NCBI GenBank assembly: GCA_029215795.1
Contig: JARDYH010000001.1
Coordinates: 185,697,654-185,761,653, forward strand
Source: Anniella stebbinsi
Lineage: Eukaryota; Chordata; Lepidosauria; Squamata; Anniellidae
Direction: 5' to 3'
Length of the DNA stretch: 64,000 nt
The position numbers were made by a program, and so were the translations under genes. How positions within the stretch are numbered: position 1 is the stretch's first letter; each line of letters opens with the position of its first letter. A model generated the notes under the pieces. It was not told where the DNA came from. It made no database searches and saw nothing but the letters and a program-made list of their open reading frames with translations. Positions 1 through 9,528 of the stretch are shown here, one piece after another.

Positions 1-92
1 GACTTATAGAACGATAAAAATATTGAAAGCTTTATTTTTTTCCTATTACAATGCCTTCAGATGCATTCCTTAAATTTAATTTCTTTTTAAAG

Positions 93-257
93 GTAATCAA
101 GAGAGGCCTGTTTCTCACTGTGGCAGCAGCAGCACTGAGTGGCATCTACCTGCTTGGATGGCATAAAGCAAAAATGGACTCTGGGGTACGGAACCTGTGG
201 GGAAAGATTCTTAGTCCCGAATTTTCAAAAATGTTACACAAGGCCGTTCAACCATAA
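93..257 (+). CDS. last exon of an unrecognised gene, C-terminal membrane helix
   Basis: The reading frame runs from a splice acceptor to a TAA stop at 255-257. A T-rich tract ending in AAAG at 89-92 gives one possible acceptor. A second acceptor at 59-60, after a stronger pyrimidine tract, would add about 11 residues. The exon encodes about 54 residues: a basic start (VIKR), a hydrophobic stretch of about 18 residues (LFLTVAAAALSGIYLLGW) and a polar tail ending HKAVQP. This looks like a single tail membrane anchor. An AATAAA lies at 587-592, so the transcript probably ends near 610. The gene converges on ITGB2. I do not recognise the family, and it does not look like PTTG1IP, the mammalian neighbour on this side. 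That it is a real exon rests on the splice site, stop and poly(A) signal. Confidence 0.5.
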   Translation, partial: VIKRGLFLTVAAAALSGIYLLGWHKAKMDSGVRNLWGKILSPEFSKMLHKAVQP

Positions 258-586
258 AATGTAGAAAGGAATGTTCAAAATCTCAATTAAAGGCTTGCTT
301 TGAAAGTCAGTTCTTCAAAGTATTCCAAAAGAAAGTGTGTCATTGAGGTGAGTGATGATGGACCCAAGAGTTAAAGTCCCATCCATATTGGACTCAGTGG
401 GATTTTTGTCATGGACTTCTGCAGAACTTTGTTGTCTTCCAGCATCCTAAAGAATTGGTGAACATGTCATATAAGCTAGATGTTCCACAAGCTGCTACTG
501 CGGTTTCCCAAAAGTGAAAGGACACATATGTATAATATCATCAACTGTAGTTCTGAACACTTTTAAAGTTGCCAGAGAGAACCAGC

Positions 587-592
587 AATAAA
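587..592 (+). promoter_or_regulatory. poly(A) signal AATAAA
   Basis: A canonical AATAAA lies 330 bp past the stop codon of the plus-strand exon at 93-257. It probably sets the 3' end of that gene. Confidence 0.45.
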
Positions 593-654
593 CAGCATAT
601 AACATTCAGTTGTGTATGCTTCTTTTTCTAAATATAACTCCTTCTCAGAGCCTG

Positions 655-780
655 GGAAGGACTGTACCAGAGGACTGGAGAATGGGCAATGTAACACCAA
701 TTTTAAAAAGGGGTCCAGGAGGATCTGGGCATTTAAAAGGTGGTTAGCTTAACGACTATTCCAGGTAAATTGTTTGAAAT
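655..780 (+). mobile_element. CR1-like LINE reverse transcriptase scrap
   Basis: Translation gives VPEDWRMGNVTPILKRG followed by a decayed LND..SR stretch. This is the start of the reverse transcriptase of CR1/L2-type LINEs (usually written WR.ANVTPIFKKG). Only about 40 codons remain, with stops. Confidence 0.55.
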
Positions 781-811
781 CTGTTTCTTTGAAATTTACA
801 ATCAAAAAGAT

Positions 812-846
812 TATATATATATATATATTTATATATATATACACAC
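812..846. repeat. (TA)n/(CA)n microsatellite
   Basis: An almost pure TA run passes into a short ACAC tract. Confidence 0.8.
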
Positions 847-1631
847 ATGAACAAGTATTAATGATGATCAAGCCAATTACATTTGTAAGATTAGCTTTAG
901 GGTAGGGAAGGGGAGTTTTTACCACAAATTCCTATTCCCAGGACTCCTGGAAGGAGTCATCATAACCCTTCCTCCTTTTTCAGTAGGCAAGGCCAACCTC
1001 TCCCTGGTCTCCCAGCCAGGTAGCATGCCCCCCTCTCACTACCTCCAAAAAACAGGAACTGTAGAAGATAGTTTAATATATTACATTCTGGAAACACAAC
1101 AAGAATGTAAGAACATTAACACATTAATTTGAGAACTAAAAACTTATAATTGGAATTGGAATTTTCCCCAGGAAAAACTGTGTACCATGTGTGGTGGAGG
1201 CAGAAGTCTTAAAATCTCCCCCCCCCCCCCAAGGTGAGATCAAGAACTTGAGTGAAAAGTCAGGTGAATGTCCTCTGGGAGTCCTGGAAACAGACATTCG
1301 TGGTAAGAATTTGCTTTCTCCCTGGACTCACTGAGGGCATTCATCACTCTTATGTTTCAGGATGTATGAGAGCAGTTTCATCCCCAAGCAGGAGTCAGAC
1401 CTGAACAACTGTGACTTCTAGTATAGATTCACAATGCTCCCTAGAGCAGCTGGTCAGCTGGTACCTTCCTGGGCAATCTGAATAGGTTTATCTAGCCTTA
1501 TTTCACTTTTTTGCCTTCTAAAATGCAAACAAAACCTTAATCCCTTTTCTTGAATAGGCGAACTGGTTCAATCACATTATATTGGGCTTTTGGGGTGTAA
1601 GTTACAGTTGTTCAGAAGGTGTCCAGCCACT

Positions 1632-1745
1632 AGTAAAGAAAAAGGACCTACTGGTACTAAATTATTAATTCTCTATGAAAAATGGTTTAGTGCTTACTGA
1701 GAGTGGTAAATATGCTGATACCCAGCAAGCCCAGTATATCAAGCT
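1632..1745 (+). mobile_element. Penelope-associated fragment, inverted copy of 4941-5051
   Basis: This stretch matches the reverse complement of 4941-5051 closely, from the AAAGAAAAAGGACC motif through the segment with GAGAGTGGTAAATATGC. In the second copy it is the 5' part of a Penelope-like reading frame, so this is probably a separate short copy of that element in the opposite orientation. Confidence 0.55.
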
Positions 1746-1829
1746 GAGTAGAAAAGAAATTTCCAATTATTGTAATCAAACCAAGCAGCCAAACTCATAA
1801 ATATGTACTGACAATCTTGTTGTACATGC

Positions 1830-1857
<28 letters not shown>
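1830..1857. repeat. (AT)n microsatellite
   Basis: A pure AT dinucleotide run lies immediately 5' of the hAT MITE and its target duplication. Confidence 0.85.
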
Positions 1858-1861
<4 letters not shown>

Positions 1862-1866
1862 TAAAC

Positions 1867-2429
1867 TAGGGATGTGCACGGACCCCCCGGATTGGATAGG
1901 AACCAGAATTGGAACTGGGATTGGCGTGTCGGATCGGATCGGAGGCTTTCCGGATCAGATTGGACCCGATTCCAATCTGAAAATCGGAAGTCCGATTTTC
2001 GGATCAGACGCCATTTTAGGTGTTTTCGCCATAGGCTTGCATTGGGGGAAAGAAAGCTTTCCCCCAATGCAAGCCTATGAGGAAAACATGGGGGCGGGTG
2101 AGTGGGGGCCTAACTCCCCCCTCCCTGTCCCTCCCTCCTAGTCGCGCTCCTTACCTGCCGGGTCGCGCTACTGAGAGGCAGGCTGCGAATCCTGTTTATC
2201 AGTAGAAGGTACCAGCGGACGGCAACGGATGGCCTCGGCAGGTAAGGAGTGCAAGTGGGGGGAGGAGGTCCGATCCTCTGAACTCTAACAATCCGGATTG
2301 GGTTCTTTTGGATCGGATGAGATGAGATCGGATGATCCAGATGTGGGGATCAGAATCGGATAATTTTATCCGATTTTGGCCGGATCGGGTCTGGATCGTG
2401 GATCAGACCCAATCCGGTGCACACCCCTA
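1867..2429. mobile_element. hAT-type MITE (family F) with 8-bp target duplication
   Basis: The element begins TAGGGATGTGCACGGAC and ends in the inverse (GTGCACACCCCTA). It is flanked by identical 8-bp copies of ATATAAAC at 1859-1866 and 2430-2437. Short TIRs plus an 8-bp duplication are typical of the hAT superfamily. There is no transposase. The interior is full of GGATC/GATCC words and has a 23-bp perfect hairpin (arms 2030-2052 and 2057-2079, 4-nt loop). A related copy lies at 57989-58637. Confidence 0.85.
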
Positions 2430-2437
2430 ATATAAAC

Positions 2438-3324
2438 ATACAATATCTGATATTAAGATCATACAGATTATTGCCAATATTGCAACAAAATACAATATTT
2501 GATGATACAAGGAATAATATGCTAATACAAAAAATAATAGACGGTAACTTCTAGAATTATGAAATCCGTTTCAATTATCTTTTCCTCAGTATTGATTTTG
2601 CATGTATGAGAACCTTTTACAACTGAGGGGACAGAGTACTACAAAAAATTAAAACAAGTAATTGTCAACAAGATATTACTTTGAACTCTGCTCTAAGAAT
2701 TACTGAATGTAGTAAAATATAACTGAATACCTTGGTAGTATAAACTTTGATTCTCCTTCAGTAATCAGTTTTGCTTATTTAAACTGTAAAATCATTTGAC
2801 AACTGTAATAGTAAAGCAATTCAGAAATTAAAAATTAAATTCATATATATGAATACATATAAAGGAAATTTACCAAATTTTGAAAAGAATCAGATATAAC
2901 TTGTCTAGGAGAATCGCTTTAGAATTGTACTGCCTTTTACTTAAACTGAAATATCAGTTGGCAGTTGTAATGAAAGAGTGGTTCCCAGGTTAAATATACT
3001 TACATAAATCAATTGCTAAAAGCAGTTTAACAAGACATTAAGTAAAAACAAAAACAAACAAGGTAACTTGCCTACAAAGAATTTTGAGCCTGGTATTCAT
3101 CCAGTCCTGACTTCCGTGAGAGGTCAGGTACAGAGATTCTGATTTGCCTTATATGGTCCATGGTTAAACTCTAATTAGGTATAATGAGGCTTATCAGTTA
3201 GTCATTAAGTTGAAACAGGTCCAGTGTGAGGGTCATGATGAATGAACAGCTGAAAGGGAGCTATAATGAGCTAGGAAGACCAATTGATATGTTGAAATTG
3301 TTTGAAAATATTAATTCTTAATTG
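2438..3324. other. AT-rich intergenic stretch, nothing recognised
   Basis: I see no gene, and no repeat that I can name, between the hAT MITE and the end of the Penelope-like element. It is A/T-rich with many stops in all frames. Confidence 0.5.
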
Positions 3325-3888
3325 GGCAATCAAAGATAAGGTGACAAGTCTAATTTCTCATTCAAACCCATGGCCATCACAGAGTTTAGCCTGTAGATCC
3401 AATATGCTTCTCTTCTGAGGCCCCCTCTACAAGAGTTCACTTTGACGCCCGGTTCCCCGATTATGCGCATTTCCTGATAAACACATTTACGCCTAATACC
3501 TATATACGAGAGGTGTTGAAGCGCATTACGGGCTGTATGAAACATGCTTTAAAGTTGTTTACATGCTGAGAATTGCATGCAAATGTTGCTGAAAGTAATG
3601 CGCTTTATCCCATTGGAACTGCCCAAACAGGTCCCCCCCTTTATTCTCCCTGCCCACCAGAATCTCCCACCTTTGGTTACCTGGGTTACCTGCCTGGAAT
3701 GACCTGGTTAACCTGTTCGGCTACCTCTCTCCCCTCCCCTTTTGCCTGATTGCCATTTCAAGTGAACTGCTCAGGAGTAAATGGGAATGTGCCTCGCACA
3801 CATGTATGCCAAAACAGACAGAGGGATGCTGCTTCGTTCCTTCTCCCTCCTCTTCCCAGCAAGCTCAACCATTGTAAAACATACACAT

Positions 3889-3889
<1 letters not shown>

Positions 3890-3919
<30 letters not shown>
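3890..3919. repeat. (CA)n microsatellite
   Basis: An uninterrupted CA run of about 15 units lies within the foreign insert of the MITE copy. Confidence 0.9.
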
Positions 3920-3920
<1 letters not shown>

Positions 3921-4324
3921 CTCATGTCAGAAACCCAGCAAGAAGGGAGGGGACAATATGTCTAAGCTGATCGCTCATTATGCGCACATGCGCACATCCT
4001 TCCTAACCCCTTTGCTTCTTGTGAAACCACCTCCATCTGGCCCGTGTCTCCAAGTAAAATATTCCATCAGGGTACTTCAAAGAAACATTATTTTCGATTC
4101 ATGTTGGGTTTCCTCTTCCTGGAGCTTCCATCCAGAGAGACGGAGAACAAGGAGGAAGTTGCCAGGAGGAGACAGGAAATAAAACTAAACGAAAAAGTGG
4201 GAGGTTTTCCCAGCAAAGGGGCAGTCTGCCCACTCTGATCATTAATACGCTTGAACAGCAATTGTTTACACAGCTATAAGGCGCTCTTACGCCTGCGGTA
4301 AATAAAACTCGCTATTTAAAGTGC

Positions 4325-4363
4325 ATTGGGAGAGGAGTTGGGAGAGGCGGGTAATAAATAAAT

Positions 4364-4407
<44 letters not shown>

Positions 4408-4408
4408 T
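4325..4408 (+). mobile_element. 5'-truncated L2 tail plus (ATT)n
   Basis: The sequence GTTGGGAGAGGCGGGTAAT, then AAATAAATG and about 15 ATT units, matches the extreme 3' end of the L2 copies at 39670-39946 and, inverted, at 31722-31790. Only the last 40 bp of the LINE were inserted. Confidence 0.65.
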
Positions 4409-5347
4409 GAAAATGTGCATAATATGAGATAAAAAGCGCCTGTACTCCTCATTTGCACTCTGCTCTTGTAGAGAGAAAATCAGTAATCCGCCTTGAAAGA
4501 GCTTTAAATCGCTCTTATAGAGGCACCCTGAATAACGTTTCTGATATATTAATCCGTTGCAAAATGCTATATTGAATAAGCTCGATAGCAAAAAAATTAA
4601 TGATTCAGCAGAATGTTGAAAACGTATGAAATGAGAAGTTAAAGGGGCATCCGTAGTTTGATTACAAATCTTACTCTTGTGTTCAGTTCTGCGTATCTTG
4701 AGTGGTCTGGAAGTTTGTACCACATATATTTTAGAACAAGGACACATTAGGATATAAATAACATTTGCTGTGGAGCATGTAGTGAAAGATTTAAGGAAAT
4801 ATTTGTGGTTGTCCAATAGATTTGTGAAAATTTGAAGCTGAACAGACTGCACAACAGTTGCAGCGGCCACATTTAAAATGTCCACAAGGAAGTGTCCTCC
4901 AGTATATTGTTGATAGCATGTCAGAGTGCACCAATTTAACTGGGTATACTGGACTTGCTGGGTATCGGCATATTTACCACTCTCAGTAAGCACTGAACCA
5001 TTTTTCATGAGAATTAATCATTTAGTACCAGTAGGTCCTTTTTCTTTACCAGTTTGCTTGTGAGGTCTCCTCTTCTCTTTTTTTGTTGGTCCAGCCACTA
5101 GGAAATTTTCTGATTTGCTGGCTACAGTACTAATGTCAGAAATGGGAACTATCTATTGAGCAGACCAACCTTTTGCCGAACTGGGATCCCCATAAAAAGA
5201 AAGACTGCTCAATCCAGCAAGAATATCCCATATACAATCTGACTGGAAGCCAGACGTTCTCTCTCTGTCTCTCAGGCCATCCTCTCTCCAATAAATTTGG
5301 CATAGGTTCTGGGACCCAAGACTCTACTCAAGTAGGTAATGTGACTA

Positions 5348-5540
5348 GTGTCGTGTTGTAGCCCAGTCACAATGGAGACGCTTTCCAGGTTTCAAAGACA
5401 CCTTTATTTTTGGTAGGAAGGAAATACATCGCGACGGAGAGCTCACCTTAGCCAAAGCGCAACTCTTTAGCCAAAGTGCAACTCTGCCCCTGCCTGGGCG
5501 TGACAGCTGTTTTATTAAGCCAATCCTGGTCACGTAGACA
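5348..5540 (-). mobile_element. possible LTR end (solo LTR or LTR fragment)
   Basis: On the minus strand an AATAAAGG poly(A)-like signal is followed about 50 bp later by a GGCTACAACACGACA end, so the block ends in CA as LTRs do. Another AATAAAAC lies further upstream. No gag, pol or primer-binding site was identified next to it, and the other LTR boundary is not visible. This is a weak call. Confidence 0.25.
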
Positions 5541-6694
5541 TGAAACTGTAGTAAGATAATTCAAAATTCCCTTATACGTGCCTCTGAAATAAGAGTTAAT
5601 AAAGTGTGTCTCATGAAGACCTCAGGTTAACTTGGTAAAGAGGAAAAACACGTAGGGGAATTGATAAGTAGCTACATTCCTAAAAGCAGAGAACAAAGGT
5701 TAAAGCAGGAACTAATACATCAATGAACTCTGCTTTCTTAGGAGACAGGCTATCTGGCAAAGATTACAATGTTTGTGTATTCCGTCTCTTAGTCTCTTAG
5801 TTAAAGATCGAGTTAACTGAATCCACATCAGAAGATTCTTTGAAGCCTATGTGTATTCAAGATAATTTAGAAATCAATTACTGTTTAACTGAGCAAAGAT
5901 CCATGTATCCTTGTGTGATTTTTCTATTTAAGGTTGATCAAAATATGTATTCGGTACCATTTCTAGGTTTTGATCCCTAGGTGGTCACTTCTTGCAAGAA
6001 GGAGAATTAAAGAGCTGCAGCCAGTTTTCGATCTTACACGTGTCTTTCGTCTGATTGGGATAGTGACGGTTGGGACACGGAAATACATGAGTCTAATTTC
6101 AAGACTCTTACCACAAAACAACTGAGCACGTGTAGAGTATTCAACAGGAAATTCTAGCTTAATCACAATTGGCTGTCGGGGGCAACGGAAGAAAGAGGAA
6201 GTCTGATTTAAACCACAATCTTTCCGTTTGCATGATGTGTGGGGGCGTGAGGCGTCTTGTGATACACACAGACAGTTTCTTAAAATTGCTTTCTTGACAT
6301 TTTTGAATGCCCGCTGTCTGACCTTCCTCATGTTGGTCAAAACATGGCCTCCTTTTTGTCAAGATGTTCACTGGCCGGGACCCTAGTAAAGTTAGCCGGA
6401 CTGACTTATCGTTATTTGGGATTCTATGTATGTGTGTGATTGTTGCCTTCCCTGGGTTTCCCCGTTGTTTCTCTTTTCTCCCTAAATATACTCCTTTTTA
6501 AATTTGGACACTTGGCTGCTTTGTTTTAAAAGCATTTTTTTTTTACTAAACTCTTCCCATATGAAAAACTCCATAGTTACAAAGCTACCACTTGTGTTTT
6601 AAGAATTTTTTAAAGGGTTTTAGTAAAGCTTTTTTGTTTGTTTGTTTCAGGGCTTTGGGAAGGAAAGTCCAACCTAGCTTTCATTTTTCTTTTT
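5541..6694. other. intergenic stretch, nothing firmly recognised
   Basis: A minus-strand open frame of 125 codons at 5963-6340 has no domain I recognise. It may belong to the possible LTR element next to it. Confidence 0.3.
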
Positions 6695-6750
6695 CCCTAG
6701 AGCTGGGCTGAAGGGAGGGAAGAACCCCTCTCTTCAGCCCAGCTCTAGGG
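6695..6750. repeat. perfect 19-bp inverted repeat (hairpin)
   Basis: CCCTAGAGCTGGGCTGAAG at 6695-6713 is perfectly inverted at 6732-6750, with an 18-nt spacer. Weaker complementarity continues outward (polypyrimidine left, polypurine right), suggesting a foldback element of about 50-bp arms. Confidence 0.8.
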
Positions 6751-8211
6751 AAGAAGAAAAAGAGCGCTCAGAAACTTCCCAAGCAGCTGGACAGACTAGG
6801 GTGTGTCAGGTGGTTCATCCAGACTGGTGGCAGCTTATCAGAAATCCTTTACCTGGGGAACCCAGATGAAGAAGGAGTCCAACAGGACAAAAAGGGATGC
6901 CCCTCCTATCAAAGACTGTATCAGGAGCAGTGTATTCGTCAACCTTGTAATATTTACAGAGGCCCATGTATGGAGGCCCATGTGGCAGCCCTACAAACCT
7001 CCCCCACAAGGCAGTGGATGTGGTTGAGCCCCAGACAGAATGAACAGTCGCCGTTGAGGCTGAGTTTACAATGGGAATAAAGGATGGATCCAGGCGAAGC
7101 AACACTTTGTCATTGTGAAAGACGCATAACGAATGGTTCGAGGAAGGTGCCACCAAGCCTGACACCCTCTGAGCAGATGTTAACAGCTACTAAAAATACC
7201 GTCTTCAAGGTAAGAATTCTAAAAGGGACATTACCCACAGGCTCCAAGGGAGGCTACCATAGGCGTTCTAACACAGTGAGCACAGAGCTCATCCAAGGCC
7301 CTGTTGTACTCTGCCAGCAAGCAGAGCCGATCTGCAAGACCAGGGATGTGCCTCCTTCTGGAGGAAACCAGCAAGACGTTGGCCCTGCCGACTGACCTAA
7401 GAAGAGGGGCTATCCCAAAGGATAAGAATGATGACTGACCTCTGGGACTCCTGGAAAATGGTTTTCTTTATTTATTACATTTATATCCTGCCTTTTTTCC
7501 TCCAAGGAACCCAAGGCAGCATACATAACCCACAAATTGTTTTATGTGTGTTTTGCTAATACAGAGGTGCAAATGACCTTATTAAATGTTTCAACATTTG
7601 AAACCCTAATTTACCAAGAGAAAACAAAAGGACTCATTTGACCCCATATAATTGGAGATATTACAATGTCAAATGATTGTTACTTTTCAGCTGTTTCCAA
7701 TAAAAAGCAGGGTTAAAAAACCTGTTTCACATTGAGCTGGATAGTATAATTTTTACTACATGTGTTATGCTAGTCTGATTGTTTTCCTCAAAAAAATACA
7801 TTCTGTTGCAATTATTTTTAAGTTCAACTTATTTTTATTGGCCTATTAGCCTAGTAAACATCGTAGGGAAAGGTCCTTAAACTGAACACAATGACACTCC
7901 AAAATATGTCACTTCAGGTCTGCAGTGTTCAATGGAACTGTGAAATGGAATGTTTTGTAATTTGATTACTCTGCTAAAAAGGTGCCTCCAATTAATTAGG
8001 CAACAGATTTCTTTCCTTTAAAAAAAAGTGCTTAGAAAAACAGCAATCCTCCTCTTAGGAGGCATTTGTGTTTTCCTCTCACAAATAGGAGAGAGAATTT
8101 GCCTCCGTTAAGGCTCTGCCTGCAACAACAACAACAACGCCACATGCAGGCATCATTTAAGAGCGTTCTACTTCTTGCATTGCAACTACGTTTCTTTTAC
8201 TCACAGCAAAC
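6751..8211. other. intergenic stretch with a LINE/SINE tail
   Basis: At about 7462-7545 there is a TTTATTTATTACATTTATATC tail followed by an AAGGAACCCAAGGC motif, a common retroposon 3' end that recurs in variant forms at 13990, 21235 and 21780. I could not assign the remainder. Confidence 0.35.
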
Positions 8212-9416
8212 TTTATTGCTAGATAATTGAGATTTATTGAATCAGATGGCAGTTCAACTTCTATCAAGTTTGTGGAATGCTATCCCTCATGGTATGTCCC
8301 ATTTTCTGCCAATTGACAGACACAACTTAGCTTTCAAATGAAGACAGAATTCAAACTATCATATCATCCATCAATGGCTGCAACGACGTCAAGAGTTCTG
8401 GACTTGCATGTGCCATCACAGCTCAAACGCTACAGGCAGAGCTTTCAGACTGCCTACCAATGTTTCAAACACAGTATTTTTCAATGGAGGCAATTCACAC
8501 ATTCAACTGCGAGCAGCAAGGTGATGTAGCATTTAACGTTAGACTTCAGCTAGGAAGCTTTGAGTTCAAATCCCTGCTCAGCGCTGATACTCATTGGGTG
8601 GTTCTGAGCAAGTCTCACTTTCTTTGTGTATTCTACCTCACAGCGTTGTTGTGAGCAGTGGTGGAGTGGAGTGGGAAGCATGAGGGAACACAGTTCTGGG
8701 ACTTTTTCAAAGCAGGAGTATTGACACTGAAAAGTTCAAGCGATGCATTTCCCTCTAGTATCCCACCTTTTAAAACAGCCCTGCTCCTCCGGCTTAAACT
8801 GCATTGACATTCAGAAATGTAGCATGTTGAAGCTTTTTCTGGCACTGATACAAGGAGGCATCAAGTTTTTGCTAAAGCCTCAGGAGTAGACCAGGAGAAG
8901 AAGTGGCAATCATAGTTTTCCCACTTTGCACATGGCTTTAATGTAGGGTTCCTAAACAGTGGAATGATTCATTAAAATACACTGCAAATCTGCTCTAAAT
9001 GTAAGTGAACAATTTTGCTGACGTTTCAGGAATATGACAACAAATGTTTTCTCTCTATACATGCTTTAATCATCACCTCATTTGTTTTGCTCCCATTTAG
9101 ATTCCGAGCGATGATTTCTTTAATAGCTGATCCAGTTGCTCTGGGTGCGGTAGGTGGGATAAACAGAAATGCTGGCACTCCCATGGGGGAGTGCCAGCAA
9201 CTGAGCAACGTCGCACTTAGAAGTACTTAATTTTTTTAATCAATAAGGTGGAAGCAAGTTTGCAAAAGCTGCACAAAGGGTTCCTGAAAATGCATGCTAT
9301 GACAATGATGGTGGTCAATATATGCAAAGGACTGGGGAGAATCACGTTAACATCTTCATCTTTTTTTCAATCTTGAAATGTTTCTTTGTGCATCGCAGCG
9401 TTGCGGTTGTTCCACT
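8212..9416 (-). other. ITGB2: ITGB2 3' untranslated region (probable extent)
   Basis: This follows the ITGB2 stop codon on the minus strand. The first canonical poly(A) signals downstream are AATAAA at 8233-8238 and 8212-8217, giving a 3' UTR of about 1.2 kb. An ATTAAA variant at about 9236-9241 could give a much shorter one. A 13-bp perfect hairpin lies at 9170-9199. The 3' end is inferred only. Confidence 0.45.
9170..9199. repeat. perfect 13-bp hairpin in the ITGB2 3' UTR
   Basis: TGCTGGCACTCCC (9170-9182) and its exact inverse (9187-9199) flank the loop ATGG. If the 3' UTR extends this far, the transcript would carry a stable stem-loop about 220 nt after the stop. Confidence 0.75.
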
Positions 9417-9482
9417 TCACTGGCCATTAAATCTGGGGTTCACCACAGTGGTCGTGGCACTCTTGAAAAGAGGGTTGTCAGC
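9417..9482 (-). CDS. ITGB2: ITGB2 exon 16 (last): cytoplasmic tail end and stop
   Basis: Encodes residues 751-771, beginning [12 protein letters not shown] and ending NPRFNGQ, then TGA at 9417-9419. NPLF is the talin-binding motif, TTT the phosphorylated threonine cluster (filamin and 14-3-3) and NPRF the kindlin-type motif. The acceptor AG is at 9483-9484 and is preceded by a (CAAT)10 tract, not a pyrimidine tract. Confidence 0.93.
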   Translation of the reverse strand, partial: ADNPLFKSATTTVVNPRFNGQ

Positions 9483-9485
9483 CTG

Positions 9486-9528
<43 letters not shown>

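Larger units (their letters stand above)
3419..4528. mobile_element. Harbinger-like MITE (family A), itself carrying later insertions
   Basis: The ends read GGCCCCCTCTACAAGAG and, inverted, GGGTGCCTCTATAAGAGCG. The flanks are a 3-bp direct repeat TGA (3416-3418 and 4529-4531). The inner sequence is rich in GCGCAT and TACGCC words and matches the copies at 36894-37665 and 46293-46640. The copy is interrupted by about 670 bp of foreign sequence (about 3585-4255, with a CA microsatellite) and by a short L2 tail with (ATT)n (about 4325-4408). It sits inside the Penelope-like element, so it is younger than that element. Confidence 0.65.
3325..5055 (-). mobile_element. Penelope-like retroelement, 3' part with GIY-YIG endonuclease domain, split by a MITE
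   Basis: On the minus strand, 5008 to about 4532 reads without stops. It contains NVIYILMCPCSKIYVVQTSR, then RPLKIRRTEHKS and later SHFI, which fits the GIY-YIG nuclease of Penelope-like elements (usual form VYLLxCPCGxxYVGxTxRxLxxRxxEH). The G of the YVG position is V here. The frame is then interrupted by a MITE (3419-4528). Past it, at 3418-3330, come REAYWIYRLN and GLNEKLDLSPYL followed by a stop, the usual C-terminus of these proteins, in a shifted frame. The reverse transcriptase part is not visible upstream. The element is dead. Confidence 0.7.

Noticed and set aside
3750..4238. Overlapping open frames of 64-133 codons
   Set aside because: They run through the CA microsatellite (poly-Thr/His) and an insert with no recognised domain.
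5963..6340. Minus-strand frame of 125 codons as a gene
   Set aside because: No start context, splice sites or motif that I recognise. It is left as unassigned and possibly LTR-derived.
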